In this document: positions 9,287 through 19,581 of the stretch, piece by piece
Position numbering within the stretch: position 1 is the stretch's first letter
Layout: the number at the start of each line of letters is the position of its first letter
From: Anaerolinea thermophila
GTDB lineage: Bacteria > Chloroflexota > Anaerolineae > Anaerolineales > UBA4823
NCBI GenBank assembly: GCA_020724505.1
Contig: DYGV01000018.1
Span: forward strand, 1-36,959
Length of the DNA stretch: 36,959 nt
Reading direction: 5' to 3'
The notes under the pieces: generated by a model
Told to the model about the DNA's origin: nothing
The model's database searches: none
The model's input: only the letters and a program-made list of their open reading frames with translations
Program-made: the position numbers and the translations under genes

Positions 9287-11980
9287 ATGCAGGGAAAAAC
9301 TAAAATCAGCTCAATTCTTCGCACAGTCCTGGCGACAATCCTATTTATTTCTGCGTGTAAGCTAGCAGATGCCCTGGTTGCACCATCCACTCCAGCTGAA
9401 GTTATTTCGGAGACTGCCCTAGCCGTTACAACTTCGCCATCTGTGGCGGTTGAGAAGACGGCAACGCCGCAGCCCGCATCGTCGGGAAGTTCAGGACCGC
9501 GATTTGCAGCCTTCGAAGAAACCCCGGGCGATGTCTCCCCGCAAATCAAGCACGAGACTATTGCTGCCGACCTTGGGAATGTCCAAAACCCTTTTGCGCT
9601 GTCCACAGCTCAAATCGAACATCTGGCGCGTGATGGTTTTGTCATCACTCCAGGAAACGAGAAAGAGTTTTTCTCTCTTTATGAAAAAGCGCGATATGAC
9701 AATGTCCCCATCTTTGCGACATCAGATGCATTGTTGCATTCATATCATTTACTATTTGACAAAGTGCTACGCACCGCTGAACTGGAGCGTTTCATCCCGA
9801 AGCTGCGCAACTTTAATCGGGCAATGCTCATCGAGGCAGACAACCAATATCAACGACTGGTTGGTACAAGTTGGGAGGATGCCGCACGCCGAACGGTTGC
9901 TTATCTCGGCGTGGGCAGCTTGTTGTTGGATTCGCAAGCGGTTATTCCACCTTATGCCAGCGAACTGGTTTCTCAGGAGATAGCCCTGATACAGTCAGCC
10001 AGCGGCATCTTGCCTTCCCCTATCTTTCCAGGACTGGCGTTTGGCGAAGATTATACCCAATACATCCCACGTGGACACTATACGCACAATGAGGAACTCA
10101 AAGCGTATTTTCGCTGCATGATGTGGTATGGGCGGATGACTTTTCGTTTGAAAGGCGAAAATACTGAAGTGGGGCGTGCGGAAACGCGTTCGGCGCTTTT
10201 GCTTATGCAAGCGTTGCGGTATGCGCAGGTAGATGGAAAGCCGGCAATCGAAGCCTGGGCTGAGCTTTATGCGCCGACGGTGTTTTTCATTGGACGTAGC
10301 GATGATCTTACGGTGATGCATTATAACGATGTGATGGACATGGTTTTTGGCGAAAACGCCGACCTATCCGTGGTGGCAAATGACAGCAAGTTAGATCAAT
10401 TCATTGATCTGGCATATCAATTGCCCCCGCCGCGCATCCTGGGAATTGTGATCAGTGATACAGAAGATGAACAACAAGCAACTAAGGGACTGCGCCTGAT
10501 GGGTCAACGGTTTGTCCCCGATGCATATATCTTTCGCCAATTGATCTATCGCAATGTAAGCACGCGAGAAAATCGGCGAGGTTTGCCGCGTGGGTTGGAT
10601 ATCTTGGCTGCAATGGGTTCAGAACGCGCTTATCAACATTTGGAGGCACTTGGCGATACTGGTTTTGAAAACTATCCACAGCAAATGGAAAAAATTCGCT
10701 CCTGGTTGAGCGGGCTGAGCGTGGATGAATGGACTGAGACGTTATATAACACCTGGCTATACTCTTTCTTCCCGCTGCTGCAAATTCCCACAGAAGGCTA
10801 CCCTATCTTCATGCAATCACCTGGCTGGTTGGATAAACAGCTCAATACTGCATTGGGCAGTTGGGCGGAGCTGAAACATGATACGATCCTGTACGCAAAG
10901 CAGGTATACGCCGAGATGGGCGGCGGACCGCCGCCTCCGCCGCCGGTACCGCCGCGTGGTTATGTGGAGCCGGTTCCGGTGTTCTATGCTCGCCTGGCGG
11001 CGCTAACCGCTATGACGCGCACTGGTCTGGAAGAGCGCGGCTTGCTAAATGAAATTGATCGGGAGAGTTTAGTAAAACTCGAAGAGCTAGCGCGCGCATT
11101 CCAGGAAATATCAGAGAAAGAGCTGCGTGGTCAACCCTTGACCGATGAAGAGTATGAGCGCATCCGCTACTTTGGCGGCGAATTGGAAGATATTGTGATG
11201 CGTTCCGCGGATGTTGAGAGCGCCGGTGATGCCATTGGCAATCCGGTGTTTATGACCGAAGACCAACAAGCAGCGGTAATAGCCGATGTAGCAACGGATC
11301 CCGATCCCACCGGAACCGGCGCAGGTGGACCGGTGGTGTTAGAGGTGGGTGTGGGCAGGATCAATGAAATTCATGTAGTAGTCCCTGTGGTGAATCCGGA
11401 TGGCTCGTTGCAGTTACAGGTCGCAAAAGGCGGCGTCTTTTCGTATTATGAATTCCCCTGGCCGGCAGAGGATCGCTTGACGGATGAAAAATGGCGTGCA
11501 ATGTTGGAGCAAGGCCAGGCGCCGCCACTGCAAGAATGGATGAGCAGCTTTTTTGTGCCAGAAGGTGAAAACAGCCTGTGGCGGGATGTTATCCGTCAGT
11601 TTCAGAATCAAGTGACACTGATGTATTGGAGTCCCCTGGATGCGGTTAATTCCTTTTATGAAGCAACCGAATGGTATCGCTCAGAAATCACGCAACTGGC
11701 TTCTCAGCGGCAGTATGTAGGCCATCAACTGGTGAGTGTTGATTTCCGCTCCTTTGATCGGCAGAACGAACGCACGGTTGTGGTCACTGCACGCGAAGTG
11801 TGGCAAGATACCCTGCATAGCTTTACGGGCGATTATCCGAATTATGATGAGCCCGCGGTTGCAAGTCGCGGTCCTTACACCCTGGACGTAACTTATACAT
11901 TGGTTCAAGTCCCAGAGCAAAGCGGCTTTGTCTGGCAGGTTAGACTGGCAGTTTACGCTAACCAACTACCCGGATGGTGA
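9287..11980 (+). CDS. DUF3160 domain-containing putative lipoprotein
   Basis: N-terminal lipobox-like LFISAC; DUF3160-like LARDGFVITPGNEKEFFSLYEKARYDNVPIFATSDALLHSYHLLFDKVLR; 897 aa. Confidence 0.8.
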   Translation: MQGKTKISSILRTVLATILFISACKLADALVAPSTPAEVISETALAVTTSPSVAVEKTATPQPASSGSSGPRFAAFEETPGDVSPQIKHETIAADLGNVQNPFALSTAQIEHLARDGFVITPGNEKEFFSLYEKARYDNVPIFATSDALLHSYHLLFDKVLRTAELERFIPKLRNFNRAMLIEADNQYQRLVGTSWEDAARRTVAYLGVGSLLLDSQAVIPPYASELVSQEIALIQSASGILPSPIFPGLAFGEDYTQYIPRGHYTHNEELKAYFRCMMWYGRMTFRLKGENTEVGRAETRSALLLMQALRYAQVDGKPAIEAWAELYAPTVFFIGRSDDLTVMHYNDVMDMVFGENADLSVVANDSKLDQFIDLAYQLPPPRILGIVISDTEDEQQATKGLRLMGQRFVPDAYIFRQLIYRNVSTRENRRGLPRGLDILAAMGSERAYQHLEALGDTGFENYPQQMEKIRSWLSGLSVDEWTETLYNTWLYSFFPLLQIPTEGYPIFMQSPGWLDKQLNTALGSWAELKHDTILYAKQVYAEMGGGPPPPPPVPPRGYVEPVPVFYARLAALTAMTRTGLEERGLLNEIDRESLVKLEELARAFQEISEKELRGQPLTDEEYERIRYFGGELEDIVMRSADVESAGDAIGNPVFMTEDQQAAVIADVATDPDPTGTGAGGPVVLEVGVGRINEIHVVVPVVNPDGSLQLQVAKGGVFSYYEFPWPAEDRLTDEKWRAMLEQGQAPPLQEWMSSFFVPEGENSLWRDVIRQFQNQVTLMYWSPLDAVNSFYEATEWYRSEITQLASQRQYVGHQLVSVDFRSFDRQNERTVVVTAREVWQDTLHSFTGDYPNYDEPAVASRGPYTLDVTYTLVQVPEQSGFVWQVRLAVYANQLPGW

Positions 11981-12047
11981 AATAGAGAAATATTCGGCAG
12001 CGAAAACCTTACAGGCGTTCCTCGGCAAATTTTATTGGGTACAACCG

Positions 12048-13703
12048 ATGATTACGCGCCGGATATTTGTCACCACATTGTTTCTACTGACGGCGACTCT
12101 GGTAAGTTTTCTGGCGATGGACGGCGCTCCATCTCCTCGGATAGAGAGGAGCGACGCGGACATACCGATCAATTCATTCACCGGAAGATTGTATCAACGG
12201 GAGGCAAGCTCTTGGGGTAGCCAGATTGCTCAAGCTGTTCTGGTGGGCGATGTCATGTTGGGGCGCGGGGTTGCCGGACGTCCAGATGTTTTTGAATATG
12301 TTGCAGAAGAACTGATCCATGCGCCGCTTTTAGTTGGGAATTTAGAAGGCGCGCTGGTTGCTGAAAGTAGCTCTTTCAATATTTCTGAAGGTAAGCCAGA
12401 AGATCATCACTTGCTCCTATTTCCTTCAGCTTTTGCTTTATTGCAACGCGCCGGATTTGACATGATGAGCGTAGCGAATAATCACATTTATGATGGCGGG
12501 CAGACGGGAAAGGCACGCACTGAAATTTATCTGCGACGATATGGGATTACACCGCTTGGCGTGCATCCGCAACAGATCGCGTTTCGCACGATCAACGGCG
12601 TTCGACTGGCCTTTCTGGCATATAATGCAGTGGCTATTCCCGCGGGTCACGAGTATCTGTGGCGCAAACAAGATGCAATTCAAACAGTTCATCGGGCGCG
12701 CAACTCGGCAGATGCAGTGATTGTGCTGATGCACTGGGGCGATGAGTTTGCTTCTCGCGCCAGTCCCAGGCAGCGGCAAGCCGCGTTAGAGCTGATCGAA
12801 GCGGGGGCGGATCTGGTAGTCGGCCATCATCCGCATGTTCTGCAAGAGACGCAAGTCATTCAGGCCTCGGATGGGCGACCTGGATTCGTAGCTTATAGCC
12901 TGGGGAATTTTGTGTTCGACCAATATGATGAGGGCTCTCGGATGGGCGCTGCGTTGCGCGTTCTTGTTGATCGCCAGGGGTTGTTGTTGGTCGAAGGTAT
13001 TCCAGCGCAGCCGGGAGTTCTTCCGCGGTGGTTGACGGGTGAGAATGCTGAGGCGGTGCTCGGTAAGATTCAGCCGCAGCCGCTGCGCCTGGCGTTTCGA
13101 TGTAACCACACAGGTTGCGAGGAAACCGAAGCAACACAGCGATTTACGGGAGGTGAATTTTGGAATGGTTCGATAGATCTAACCGGCGACGGCATTGCTG
13201 AACGAGTTGAACTTCGTAACGAACGACTGTTGTTGTTCGAAGGGCAGCGTAAGGTCTGGCAAAGCCCGCCAGAGTGGCGCGTGTTAGACGCAGCGATGGG
13301 AGATCCAAACCTGGATGGGCGAAATGAAATTATCATTGCCCTTGAAAAACCGGATCGAGATGGAGTGATGCGTAGTCACCCGTTTATCATCGGTTTTCGC
13401 GGCGGCGTTTATCGGGATGTTTGGGGCGGTTCCGCTGTGGCGGATCGCATTGCGGAAGTCGAACTGGCGGATATTGATCAGGACGGAGAGGAGGAATTGA
13501 TCGTCATCGAAGAGAAATGTACCCATGACGGGCTTAAAAACTTTGACGGAGAGGTGCCCTGCAAGCGGGCTATTGCAGTTTGGGATTGGAACGGTTGGGG
13601 GTTTAGCTTGTTCTGGCGTAGCTTCAGCGATCGCTATCAAAACCTAAGCCTATGTCATGCGCCTGGTGCGGTGCTGTTACTGTGTGTCGAACGTCTTTGG
13701 TGA
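12048..13703 (+). CDS. CapA family protein (poly-gamma-glutamate synthesis-like, metallophosphatase fold)
   Basis: Signal-peptide-like MITRRIFVTTLFLLTATLVSF; VLVGDVMLGRGV, VANNHIYDGGQTG, VLMHWGDEF, GADLVVGHHPHVLQ, YSLGNFVFDQ. Start assigned to internal ATG 12048. Confidence 0.85.
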   Translation: MITRRIFVTTLFLLTATLVSFLAMDGAPSPRIERSDADIPINSFTGRLYQREASSWGSQIAQAVLVGDVMLGRGVAGRPDVFEYVAEELIHAPLLVGNLEGALVAESSSFNISEGKPEDHHLLLFPSAFALLQRAGFDMMSVANNHIYDGGQTGKARTEIYLRRYGITPLGVHPQQIAFRTINGVRLAFLAYNAVAIPAGHEYLWRKQDAIQTVHRARNSADAVIVLMHWGDEFASRASPRQRQAALELIEAGADLVVGHHPHVLQETQVIQASDGRPGFVAYSLGNFVFDQYDEGSRMGAALRVLVDRQGLLLVEGIPAQPGVLPRWLTGENAEAVLGKIQPQPLRLAFRCNHTGCEETEATQRFTGGEFWNGSIDLTGDGIAERVELRNERLLLFEGQRKVWQSPPEWRVLDAAMGDPNLDGRNEIIIALEKPDRDGVMRSHPFIIGFRGGVYRDVWGGSAVADRIAEVELADIDQDGEEELIVIEEKCTHDGLKNFDGEVPCKRAIAVWDWNGWGFSLFWRSFSDRYQNLSLCHAPGAVLLLCVERLW

Positions 13704-13741
13704 TAGGATTTTTGAAGTTATCGTATCGTATATGGAGATTG

Positions 13742-14245
13742 ATGATTATGAAGATTCCGTATTTGCCCATTCTGAGTTTCGTTTTTATTATTGTGCTGGC
13801 GGCTTGCTCAAGTTCGGTAACGCCAGCTATAGAAATTAGCGGGGCCTGGGTGCGCGCTGTTGCCGGTGATGGTCAGCCTGGTCAAGGCGCGATGATGACG
13901 CCAGAAGGTGGCAACATGTCCCATACGGAGCTGGGGATGAATTCGGCGGCATATCTGAGCATCAAAAATCGAGGTGGCGCCGATCGTTTATTGCGCGTAG
14001 AGAGCAACATTGCGCAAGCGGTTGAATTGCATGAGAGTATGATGGAAAATGATATTATGACCATGCGACCGGTAAGTTTCATTGAGATTCCAGCCGGCGG
14101 AGAAGTTGAATTGAAGCCGGGCGGCCTACACATCATGCTGATCGGCCTCAACGAAGCACTGGAACCGGGCGCGAAAGTGCAGCTAACGTTGGTATTTGAG
14201 AAAGCTGGTAATCTGACGGTTGAGGCGGAAGTTCGAGCACCTTAG
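13742..14245 (+). CDS. PCu(A)C copper chaperone family lipoprotein
   Basis: Lipobox LAACSSS; AWVRAV, AAYLSIKNRGGADRLLRVES, VELHES, Met-rich MMENDIMTMRPV, LKPGGLHIMLIGL. Confidence 0.85.
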   Translation: MIMKIPYLPILSFVFIIVLAACSSSVTPAIEISGAWVRAVAGDGQPGQGAMMTPEGGNMSHTELGMNSAAYLSIKNRGGADRLLRVESNIAQAVELHESMMENDIMTMRPVSFIEIPAGGEVELKPGGLHIMLIGLNEALEPGAKVQLTLVFEKAGNLTVEAEVRAP

Positions 14246-14288
14246 CCGAGCGTGATGCATCGTCTGGCGTGCTACATCTTACGAGGAT

Positions 14289-15425
14289 ATGGGGCGTCCA
14301 TTTCGTGATATGCGTTGGCAGTGGATAAGTAAACTGGCGCTGATTGGGGTGTTGTTTCAGGCTGCCTGCCAGGCAAAGCCAACTCAAGCGCCGATTTTAC
14401 CTAATTTTGGCGCGACGCCCATGTTGACGGTTGCGCCTCTACCTACGGCTACCGCGACAGTTGTAGCTACTGCTACCCAGCCGGCGACGCCGACCGGAGT
14501 TCAAATTCTGCCAGGTCTGCAGGGCGCGCGAGATGAATGCCGGGATGATCTAAAAGTTCTGTTGCAACTCAGCCCATTGAAGGGTTCGTCCAATGCGCCG
14601 CCAGTCATGCCGATTGGAAACACAATGACAATCGGTTGGCGAGTGCAGAACATTGGCGAGTGTATTTGGGATAGTTCCTACACAGTTGCCCTTGCCTCTG
14701 CTGCCTCGCCAGATTGGCCAAAAGATACTCCTCCGATCATGCTTCAAGGGCGGGTGAAGCCGGGCGGCTTTTATGATCTTTGGGTGGAGACGCGCCTTCC
14801 TTCGACGCCTGGAGAACATCAAGCAGTTTGGGAACTGCGCGATGGACGAGGAAAACCAATTGGTGAACGAATGGAGTTTGAAGTTTTTGTCATAGGAGCG
14901 CCAACCGACACAGCCTTGCCTGAGGTGATTTTACGTGCCTCTCCAGAGGTGGTCTATCCCGGCGGGCAGACGGCAATATCGTGGAACGCTCCTCGTGCGA
15001 AGGCGGCATATTTTTATACCCTAGGTCAGGCCTGGCGAGAAAACCCGGTAACCATACAAGGGGAACGCTACGAATATCCTCAAAGGACGACCATTTACGA
15101 ATTGCGCATAGTCAATGGAGATGATTCGGTTGAATATTATCGAGTGACCGTTATCGTAAAGCCATTTGATCCACCGCGCATCGTATTATTCCGAATTCGA
15201 CCGCGGGGACCAGTGGCAAGTGGCCAATGTGTTGAAATTGAATGGGAAACTCGAAATCCGGTGAACCGGCTGGATATCTATCGAAACGGTTCGTTGATTT
15301 GGACAGGTAAATTGAGCAGTGGAACGCTCAGACACTGCCCGCCGACCGGAGAAAATCTTTACATGCTTTCTGTGATTGGGCCTGGGGGAAGCGATACAGC
15401 GGAACGATCATTGGAAGTGCGTTAA
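14289..15425 (+). CDS. Putative lipoprotein with NBR1-type Ig-like domain
   Basis: LFQAACQAK lipobox-like start, PTATATVVATATQPATPT linker, MTIGWRVQNIGECIWDSSYTVAL...GEHQAVWELRDGRGKPIGERMEFEVFV. Confidence 0.65.
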   Translation: MGRPFRDMRWQWISKLALIGVLFQAACQAKPTQAPILPNFGATPMLTVAPLPTATATVVATATQPATPTGVQILPGLQGARDECRDDLKVLLQLSPLKGSSNAPPVMPIGNTMTIGWRVQNIGECIWDSSYTVALASAASPDWPKDTPPIMLQGRVKPGGFYDLWVETRLPSTPGEHQAVWELRDGRGKPIGERMEFEVFVIGAPTDTALPEVILRASPEVVYPGGQTAISWNAPRAKAAYFYTLGQAWRENPVTIQGERYEYPQRTTIYELRIVNGDDSVEYYRVTVIVKPFDPPRIVLFRIRPRGPVASGQCVEIEWETRNPVNRLDIYRNGSLIWTGKLSSGTLRHCPPTGENLYMLSVIGPGGSDTAERSLEVR

Positions 15426-16099
15426 TCTATCAGCGTCACGTAGATTTGGCGGGTGATTTGGGGGCCAAGCACGATAACCTGTTCTTGATTTTCAATGCGT
15501 ATAGTCAGATTGCGATCGAAGGGAGAATAGTCAAGTACACTTAGACACGCGTGTGGTGTCAATCCCCGGCTGCTCAGATAACGTAATAACTCTGCATTCG
15601 CGCTGACTACCCGGCTGATGATAGCCTGCTGGGGGGGACGCAGATCTATCAGCATTCGATTCGATGTTTCGGGCATTTGTAGATCTCGATTGGGGATGGG
15701 ATCGCCATGTGGATCAAGCGATGGATTGCCTAATGCGGAAGCCAAACGTTCTTCGAATTCTTCTGAGATGACATGTTCTAGCCGATCTGCTTCTTCGTGA
15801 ACTTCGTCCCAATCAAACCCCAGGATTTGATGTAAAAACAACTCCAGCAATCGGTGGTGCCGCAAGATTTCTAAAGCCGCCTGATTGCCATAAGGTGTGA
15901 GAACCACGCCGCGATGGCGTTGATATTCAACCAACGGCGGGTTCGTCTTGGATAATTTTTTGATCATCCCCGTCACAGATGCGGGCGCGACTTTCAAGGC
16001 TTCGGCGATTTGATTGGTGGTTGCACGCTCATGAGAGCGGGTAATCATGTAGATAGTCTTGAGATAATCCTCAATGGGTTGGGTGAGATTCTTGCGCAT
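15422..16099 (-). CDS. DtxR/MntR-family metal-dependent transcriptional regulator
   Basis: IEDYLKTIYMITRSHERATTNQIAEALKVAPASVTGMIKKL; YQRHRGVVLTPYGNQAALEILRHHRLLELFLHQIL; DPHGDPIP; C-terminal FeoA-like region. Confidence 0.9.
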   Translation of the reverse strand: MRKNLTQPIEDYLKTIYMITRSHERATTNQIAEALKVAPASVTGMIKKLSKTNPPLVEYQRHRGVVLTPYGNQAALEILRHHRLLELFLHQILGFDWDEVHEEADRLEHVISEEFEERLASALGNPSLDPHGDPIPNRDLQMPETSNRMLIDLRPPQQAIISRVVSANAELLRYLSSRGLTPHACLSVLDYSPFDRNLTIRIENQEQVIVLGPQITRQIYVTLID

Positions 16100-16129
16100 C
16101 AGAAATATTCCAGGAGATTCTTACGGAAC

Positions 16130-17371
16130 TCAGGTAATTCCATTCTGAGCCAACAAACGCAAGATGGCAACAATGTTCAAGATGGTTTTAGGTACAAAGG
16201 AGGAAACTAGGACATACTCTTGATCTTTTGAGCCATCTTCGCTGCGTTCGGAGCAGTGAGCATTGTTGCCGGTTGGACCTAATCCATCCAGAGTGGGAAA
16301 TCTTTGCCAGAGTAAATTGCCATCGCTCAAGCCGCCGCGCTGCTCGGTAAGGGCGTTCAGCCCCAAATTGCGAGCAGCTGCACTCCAGATCTCAAATAAT
16401 CGGTCGGTGGCTGGATTGCGCGGCCAGGGGGGCGTCTGTGAGCGCATCTCAATGCTCACCTGGCACGGATAACCGTCCTGGCTGGAGATTTGTGATTTAC
16501 CCTCCAATGACAAAATACTTTCAACGCCACGCTCGAATACAGTAGGGTCAAATGCGCGCATTTCCACGACGGCCTGGGCGTGATGAGGCACACGATTTGC
16601 CACGCTGCCGCCTTGAATAAAGCCAACATTGAAGGTTAAGTTATTTGCGTAATCCGTCAGCTCCGCTATTTGTTGAACCGTGTGCGCCAGTTGGACAATA
16701 GCATTAGCTCCTTGGCGATGGTAGTTGCCAGCATGAGCGCCGCGTCCCGAAACGTTGACAATGAATTCGGCGCGGCCTTTCCGCGCAACTACGATAGGGA
16801 AACCGTTCGGATTGGGTGTTCCGCCTTCGAAAATCAGGCAGGCTAAAGTACGGTCAATTGGCAAACGAGCGACGCAATGTCCCCCAAAGTCGTTGGAAAT
16901 CGTTTCTTCCGTTGCATCTAAAGCCACCAGCCAATGAGTCTTTTCAAATGCAGAAGGATAGAATCTCTGAATAGCGTCGAGGGTCATTAACGCCAGGACG
17001 GTGCCGCCTTTAATGTCAACAGCGCCGGGGCCGTAGGCGCGTTCACCGGCGATGCGCCAGTGAAAATCATTTGCTTTTTCCTCTTCTGGTGAGAATACCG
17101 TATCCAGGTGGGAGATCAGAGCAATAGTTGGCTGGTTGTTTGGGTGCCATTGTCCCGATGAAGATAAAAATAGATGCTTACCGAATTGCGGGTTGACCGA
17201 TGGAATGAATTCAGCCTGAAAACCAAGCTGGTGAAACGCTTCTGCAGTGAGTTGGCCGAGTAAATTCACGCCTTCTGCATTGGCGGTGAACGAATTGATT
17301 TCGATCATCTGGCGGAGAAGATCAAGATATTCTGGGAGTTTTTCGTTTAAGTAGCTTTTGATGTTATCCAT
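16130..17371 (-). CDS. M20 family metallopeptidase (glutamate carboxypeptidase-like)
   Basis: ALISHLDTVF, GPGAVDIKGGTVLALMTLDAI, GRGAHAGNYHRQGANAI, QRGGLSDGNLLW, DGLGPTGNNAHCSERS. Confidence 0.88.
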   Translation of the reverse strand: MDNIKSYLNEKLPEYLDLLRQMIEINSFTANAEGVNLLGQLTAEAFHQLGFQAEFIPSVNPQFGKHLFLSSSGQWHPNNQPTIALISHLDTVFSPEEEKANDFHWRIAGERAYGPGAVDIKGGTVLALMTLDAIQRFYPSAFEKTHWLVALDATEETISNDFGGHCVARLPIDRTLACLIFEGGTPNPNGFPIVVARKGRAEFIVNVSGRGAHAGNYHRQGANAIVQLAHTVQQIAELTDYANNLTFNVGFIQGGSVANRVPHHAQAVVEMRAFDPTVFERGVESILSLEGKSQISSQDGYPCQVSIEMRSQTPPWPRNPATDRLFEIWSAAARNLGLNALTEQRGGLSDGNLLWQRFPTLDGLGPTGNNAHCSERSEDGSKDQEYVLVSSFVPKTILNIVAILRLLAQNGIT

Positions 17372-19365
17372 TATATAAACTCTGATGTGCGGCGTTGAGC
17401 GTTCAGCCAGTCTAGGGTGAGATTGTGTTCATTCAACTGAATTTCGATTTTTTCTGGAGGAAAGGGCGCTTGGACGTAAGGGCTGGCGTAACGTGGATAC
17501 TCGTTCAGAGGAATCTCGCGCCCATCCTGGCGTAGTGGTCTACGCCAACCAAATTCCAGAACACCCTGAGAGGGCGAGTGATATACAACATTCGAGCCGG
17601 AAAATAGCACCTCTGCCTGTAAGATACGCTGGATGAATTGTGAAAAATCCCCATCCACCTCGCGGCGGCCGAGTTCGCATAACCAGATGTTCCGTTTTGC
17701 GGGTACTACGATTTCCCGCCCCTGATCTTCACCGGGCAACTCACGCCATTCATACGGGTTTTCGGAGAGAAGAGCCAGATAACCATCTCCATGCCGGGCA
17801 AAGATCCAACCCTCGCGCTCTAGCACCTCTTCGAATTGATCACGAGGCAACCAAGCATGTGTAAAGGGCAACGCTTCTTCAACCGTCAATGAAGGAAAGC
17901 GCTCGAGACGATAGATGGCGATGACCACGTTCTTGATTTGCGCGACGCGGGGCAGGCAGCCAGAGCCGCTCCAATAATTCGGCGGTTGCCCTTGGCGGCG
18001 AGCTGGATGGGTGGTAAAGCAAACCGCATTAGGACCTAACGTGGCTTGCCAGACATGCTGTTGTTCTCCGCCGTAGCCTTTGCGGTAATCTTGCGCCGAA
18101 CTGAGCATATAATCTGGCGTTCGATAGGTATAGATATTGACTTCTTCGCGTGCGCTTCGGCTGACATCCCGAAGATAATGGCGGGCAGCCCACGGTAGAA
18201 GACCCAGCGCGTTGAGCAGCTTAATAAGCCGCCGTTTCTTCTGGAAAGGATGGAAATACTCGTTCTCCCACCAGCCGAAAGTATCCAACATCTTCACAAA
18301 CAAACGCGCGGTGTGTGGATGTAGGTAGGATTCATACGTGAGCAGTAACATGCCATTTTCGAAATCCTTCGGTTCTAGATCCCACCAGTCGGATGCATCA
18401 ATACAAATCCCTGAACGCTGACGTTGAAGCAACTCGGGACGGTTTAAATCATTGGCGATTTCGTATAAAACGCGCGGGGTACGATAGCCAGCGCTGAGCG
18501 CAAACGCCGCGGCACTCATATTATCTGTGCCGGAAAAGACGCCGCGGCCAAATATTAGTTTGCATGTATCAATCGTGCTTTCCTGAGCGACCCATTTTTT
18601 CGATTCTTCGTAAGAGCGTCCGTTTGCGCTTCCGAAGACGCCCAAATAATTGTTGGCTGCCATCTCAAATAAAATCAAGTCTATCAAAATTGCTGCGCGA
18701 ACCCGGATTTCCTCGTCTTTACAAAAATCAACCAGGTTTAGCAGCGCGGTTAGGTGCTCGTCGTATGTGACATGGGAAAGCCATTCGCTAAAGCCGGTAA
18801 AAAAGCGCAGGTTCATCCAACGCAACAAGCGCGGGCGATGGCGCTCCATAAGTTGTTCGCCGCTAAGACCCGAATTGATAAAAGTCTTATCGGGAAACAA
18901 TTGGCCGGCCAGATAAGCCGCTGAAGCGAACAATAGGTAATGGCTTTCTGTCCAGGTGCACATTGAGTCAGTGCCGGGTTCGTCCGGCCAATATTTGAAA
19001 TTTAGAATGCTTTCCTCGGAGCGATCCAGAACAGGTTGGGAAATTCGCTGATGATGACGGTATTGGTAAAGCAGGCGCAAGATTGCGTGGAGAGAAAAAT
19101 CGGCGCAGTCTTGACGAGCGTCTATATAATCCAGCGCCCCGAGCAATATGCCCTCATGCGGCTGGCTGCCAGAAGCAAGTCGCGCTAATTCGAACCAGGG
19201 CGCTTTTGGGCTCGGCGGTGCCGGGTTGCGGCGGACGAAATCGAAAAATGCTCTTCTGCGAGATTCGAAATCCGCTGCAAACGGTTCGCTTGCATAATCG
19301 TCTGGCGTAGATGTGTATGGGTAATCTGCCGGGGCAGGGGAGTGAGAAGCGATAAGAAGATCCAT
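17371..19365 (-). CDS. Conserved hypothetical protein, 664 aa
   Basis: Long uninterrupted ORF whose stop overlaps the start of the M20 gene (TAATG); Trp/Tyr-rich, no family recognised with confidence. Confidence 0.75.
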   Translation of the reverse strand: MDLLIASHSPAPADYPYTSTPDDYASEPFAADFESRRRAFFDFVRRNPAPPSPKAPWFELARLASGSQPHEGILLGALDYIDARQDCADFSLHAILRLLYQYRHHQRISQPVLDRSEESILNFKYWPDEPGTDSMCTWTESHYLLFASAAYLAGQLFPDKTFINSGLSGEQLMERHRPRLLRWMNLRFFTGFSEWLSHVTYDEHLTALLNLVDFCKDEEIRVRAAILIDLILFEMAANNYLGVFGSANGRSYEESKKWVAQESTIDTCKLIFGRGVFSGTDNMSAAAFALSAGYRTPRVLYEIANDLNRPELLQRQRSGICIDASDWWDLEPKDFENGMLLLTYESYLHPHTARLFVKMLDTFGWWENEYFHPFQKKRRLIKLLNALGLLPWAARHYLRDVSRSAREEVNIYTYRTPDYMLSSAQDYRKGYGGEQQHVWQATLGPNAVCFTTHPARRQGQPPNYWSGSGCLPRVAQIKNVVIAIYRLERFPSLTVEEALPFTHAWLPRDQFEEVLEREGWIFARHGDGYLALLSENPYEWRELPGEDQGREIVVPAKRNIWLCELGRREVDGDFSQFIQRILQAEVLFSGSNVVYHSPSQGVLEFGWRRPLRQDGREIPLNEYPRYASPYVQAPFPPEKIEIQLNEHNLTLDWLNAQRRTSEFI

Positions 19366-19581
19366 TGGAGTAATATTTTACCCAATTATTTGATTTTCCT
19401 AAGGGCGAGGATCTGGATATACCCATTAAAAATATCCTCGTTCTTGCTGAAGTCTTGCGTCACAAAACAATTGTCCTATCGTCATAGGAATTGAACGAAT
19501 GCGACAATTTGCTTCCATCGGCCAGCCAACTTTAAGAAAAGGCGGTATTTACGATCTGGTCGAAACATGTGTGAGTGAGCA

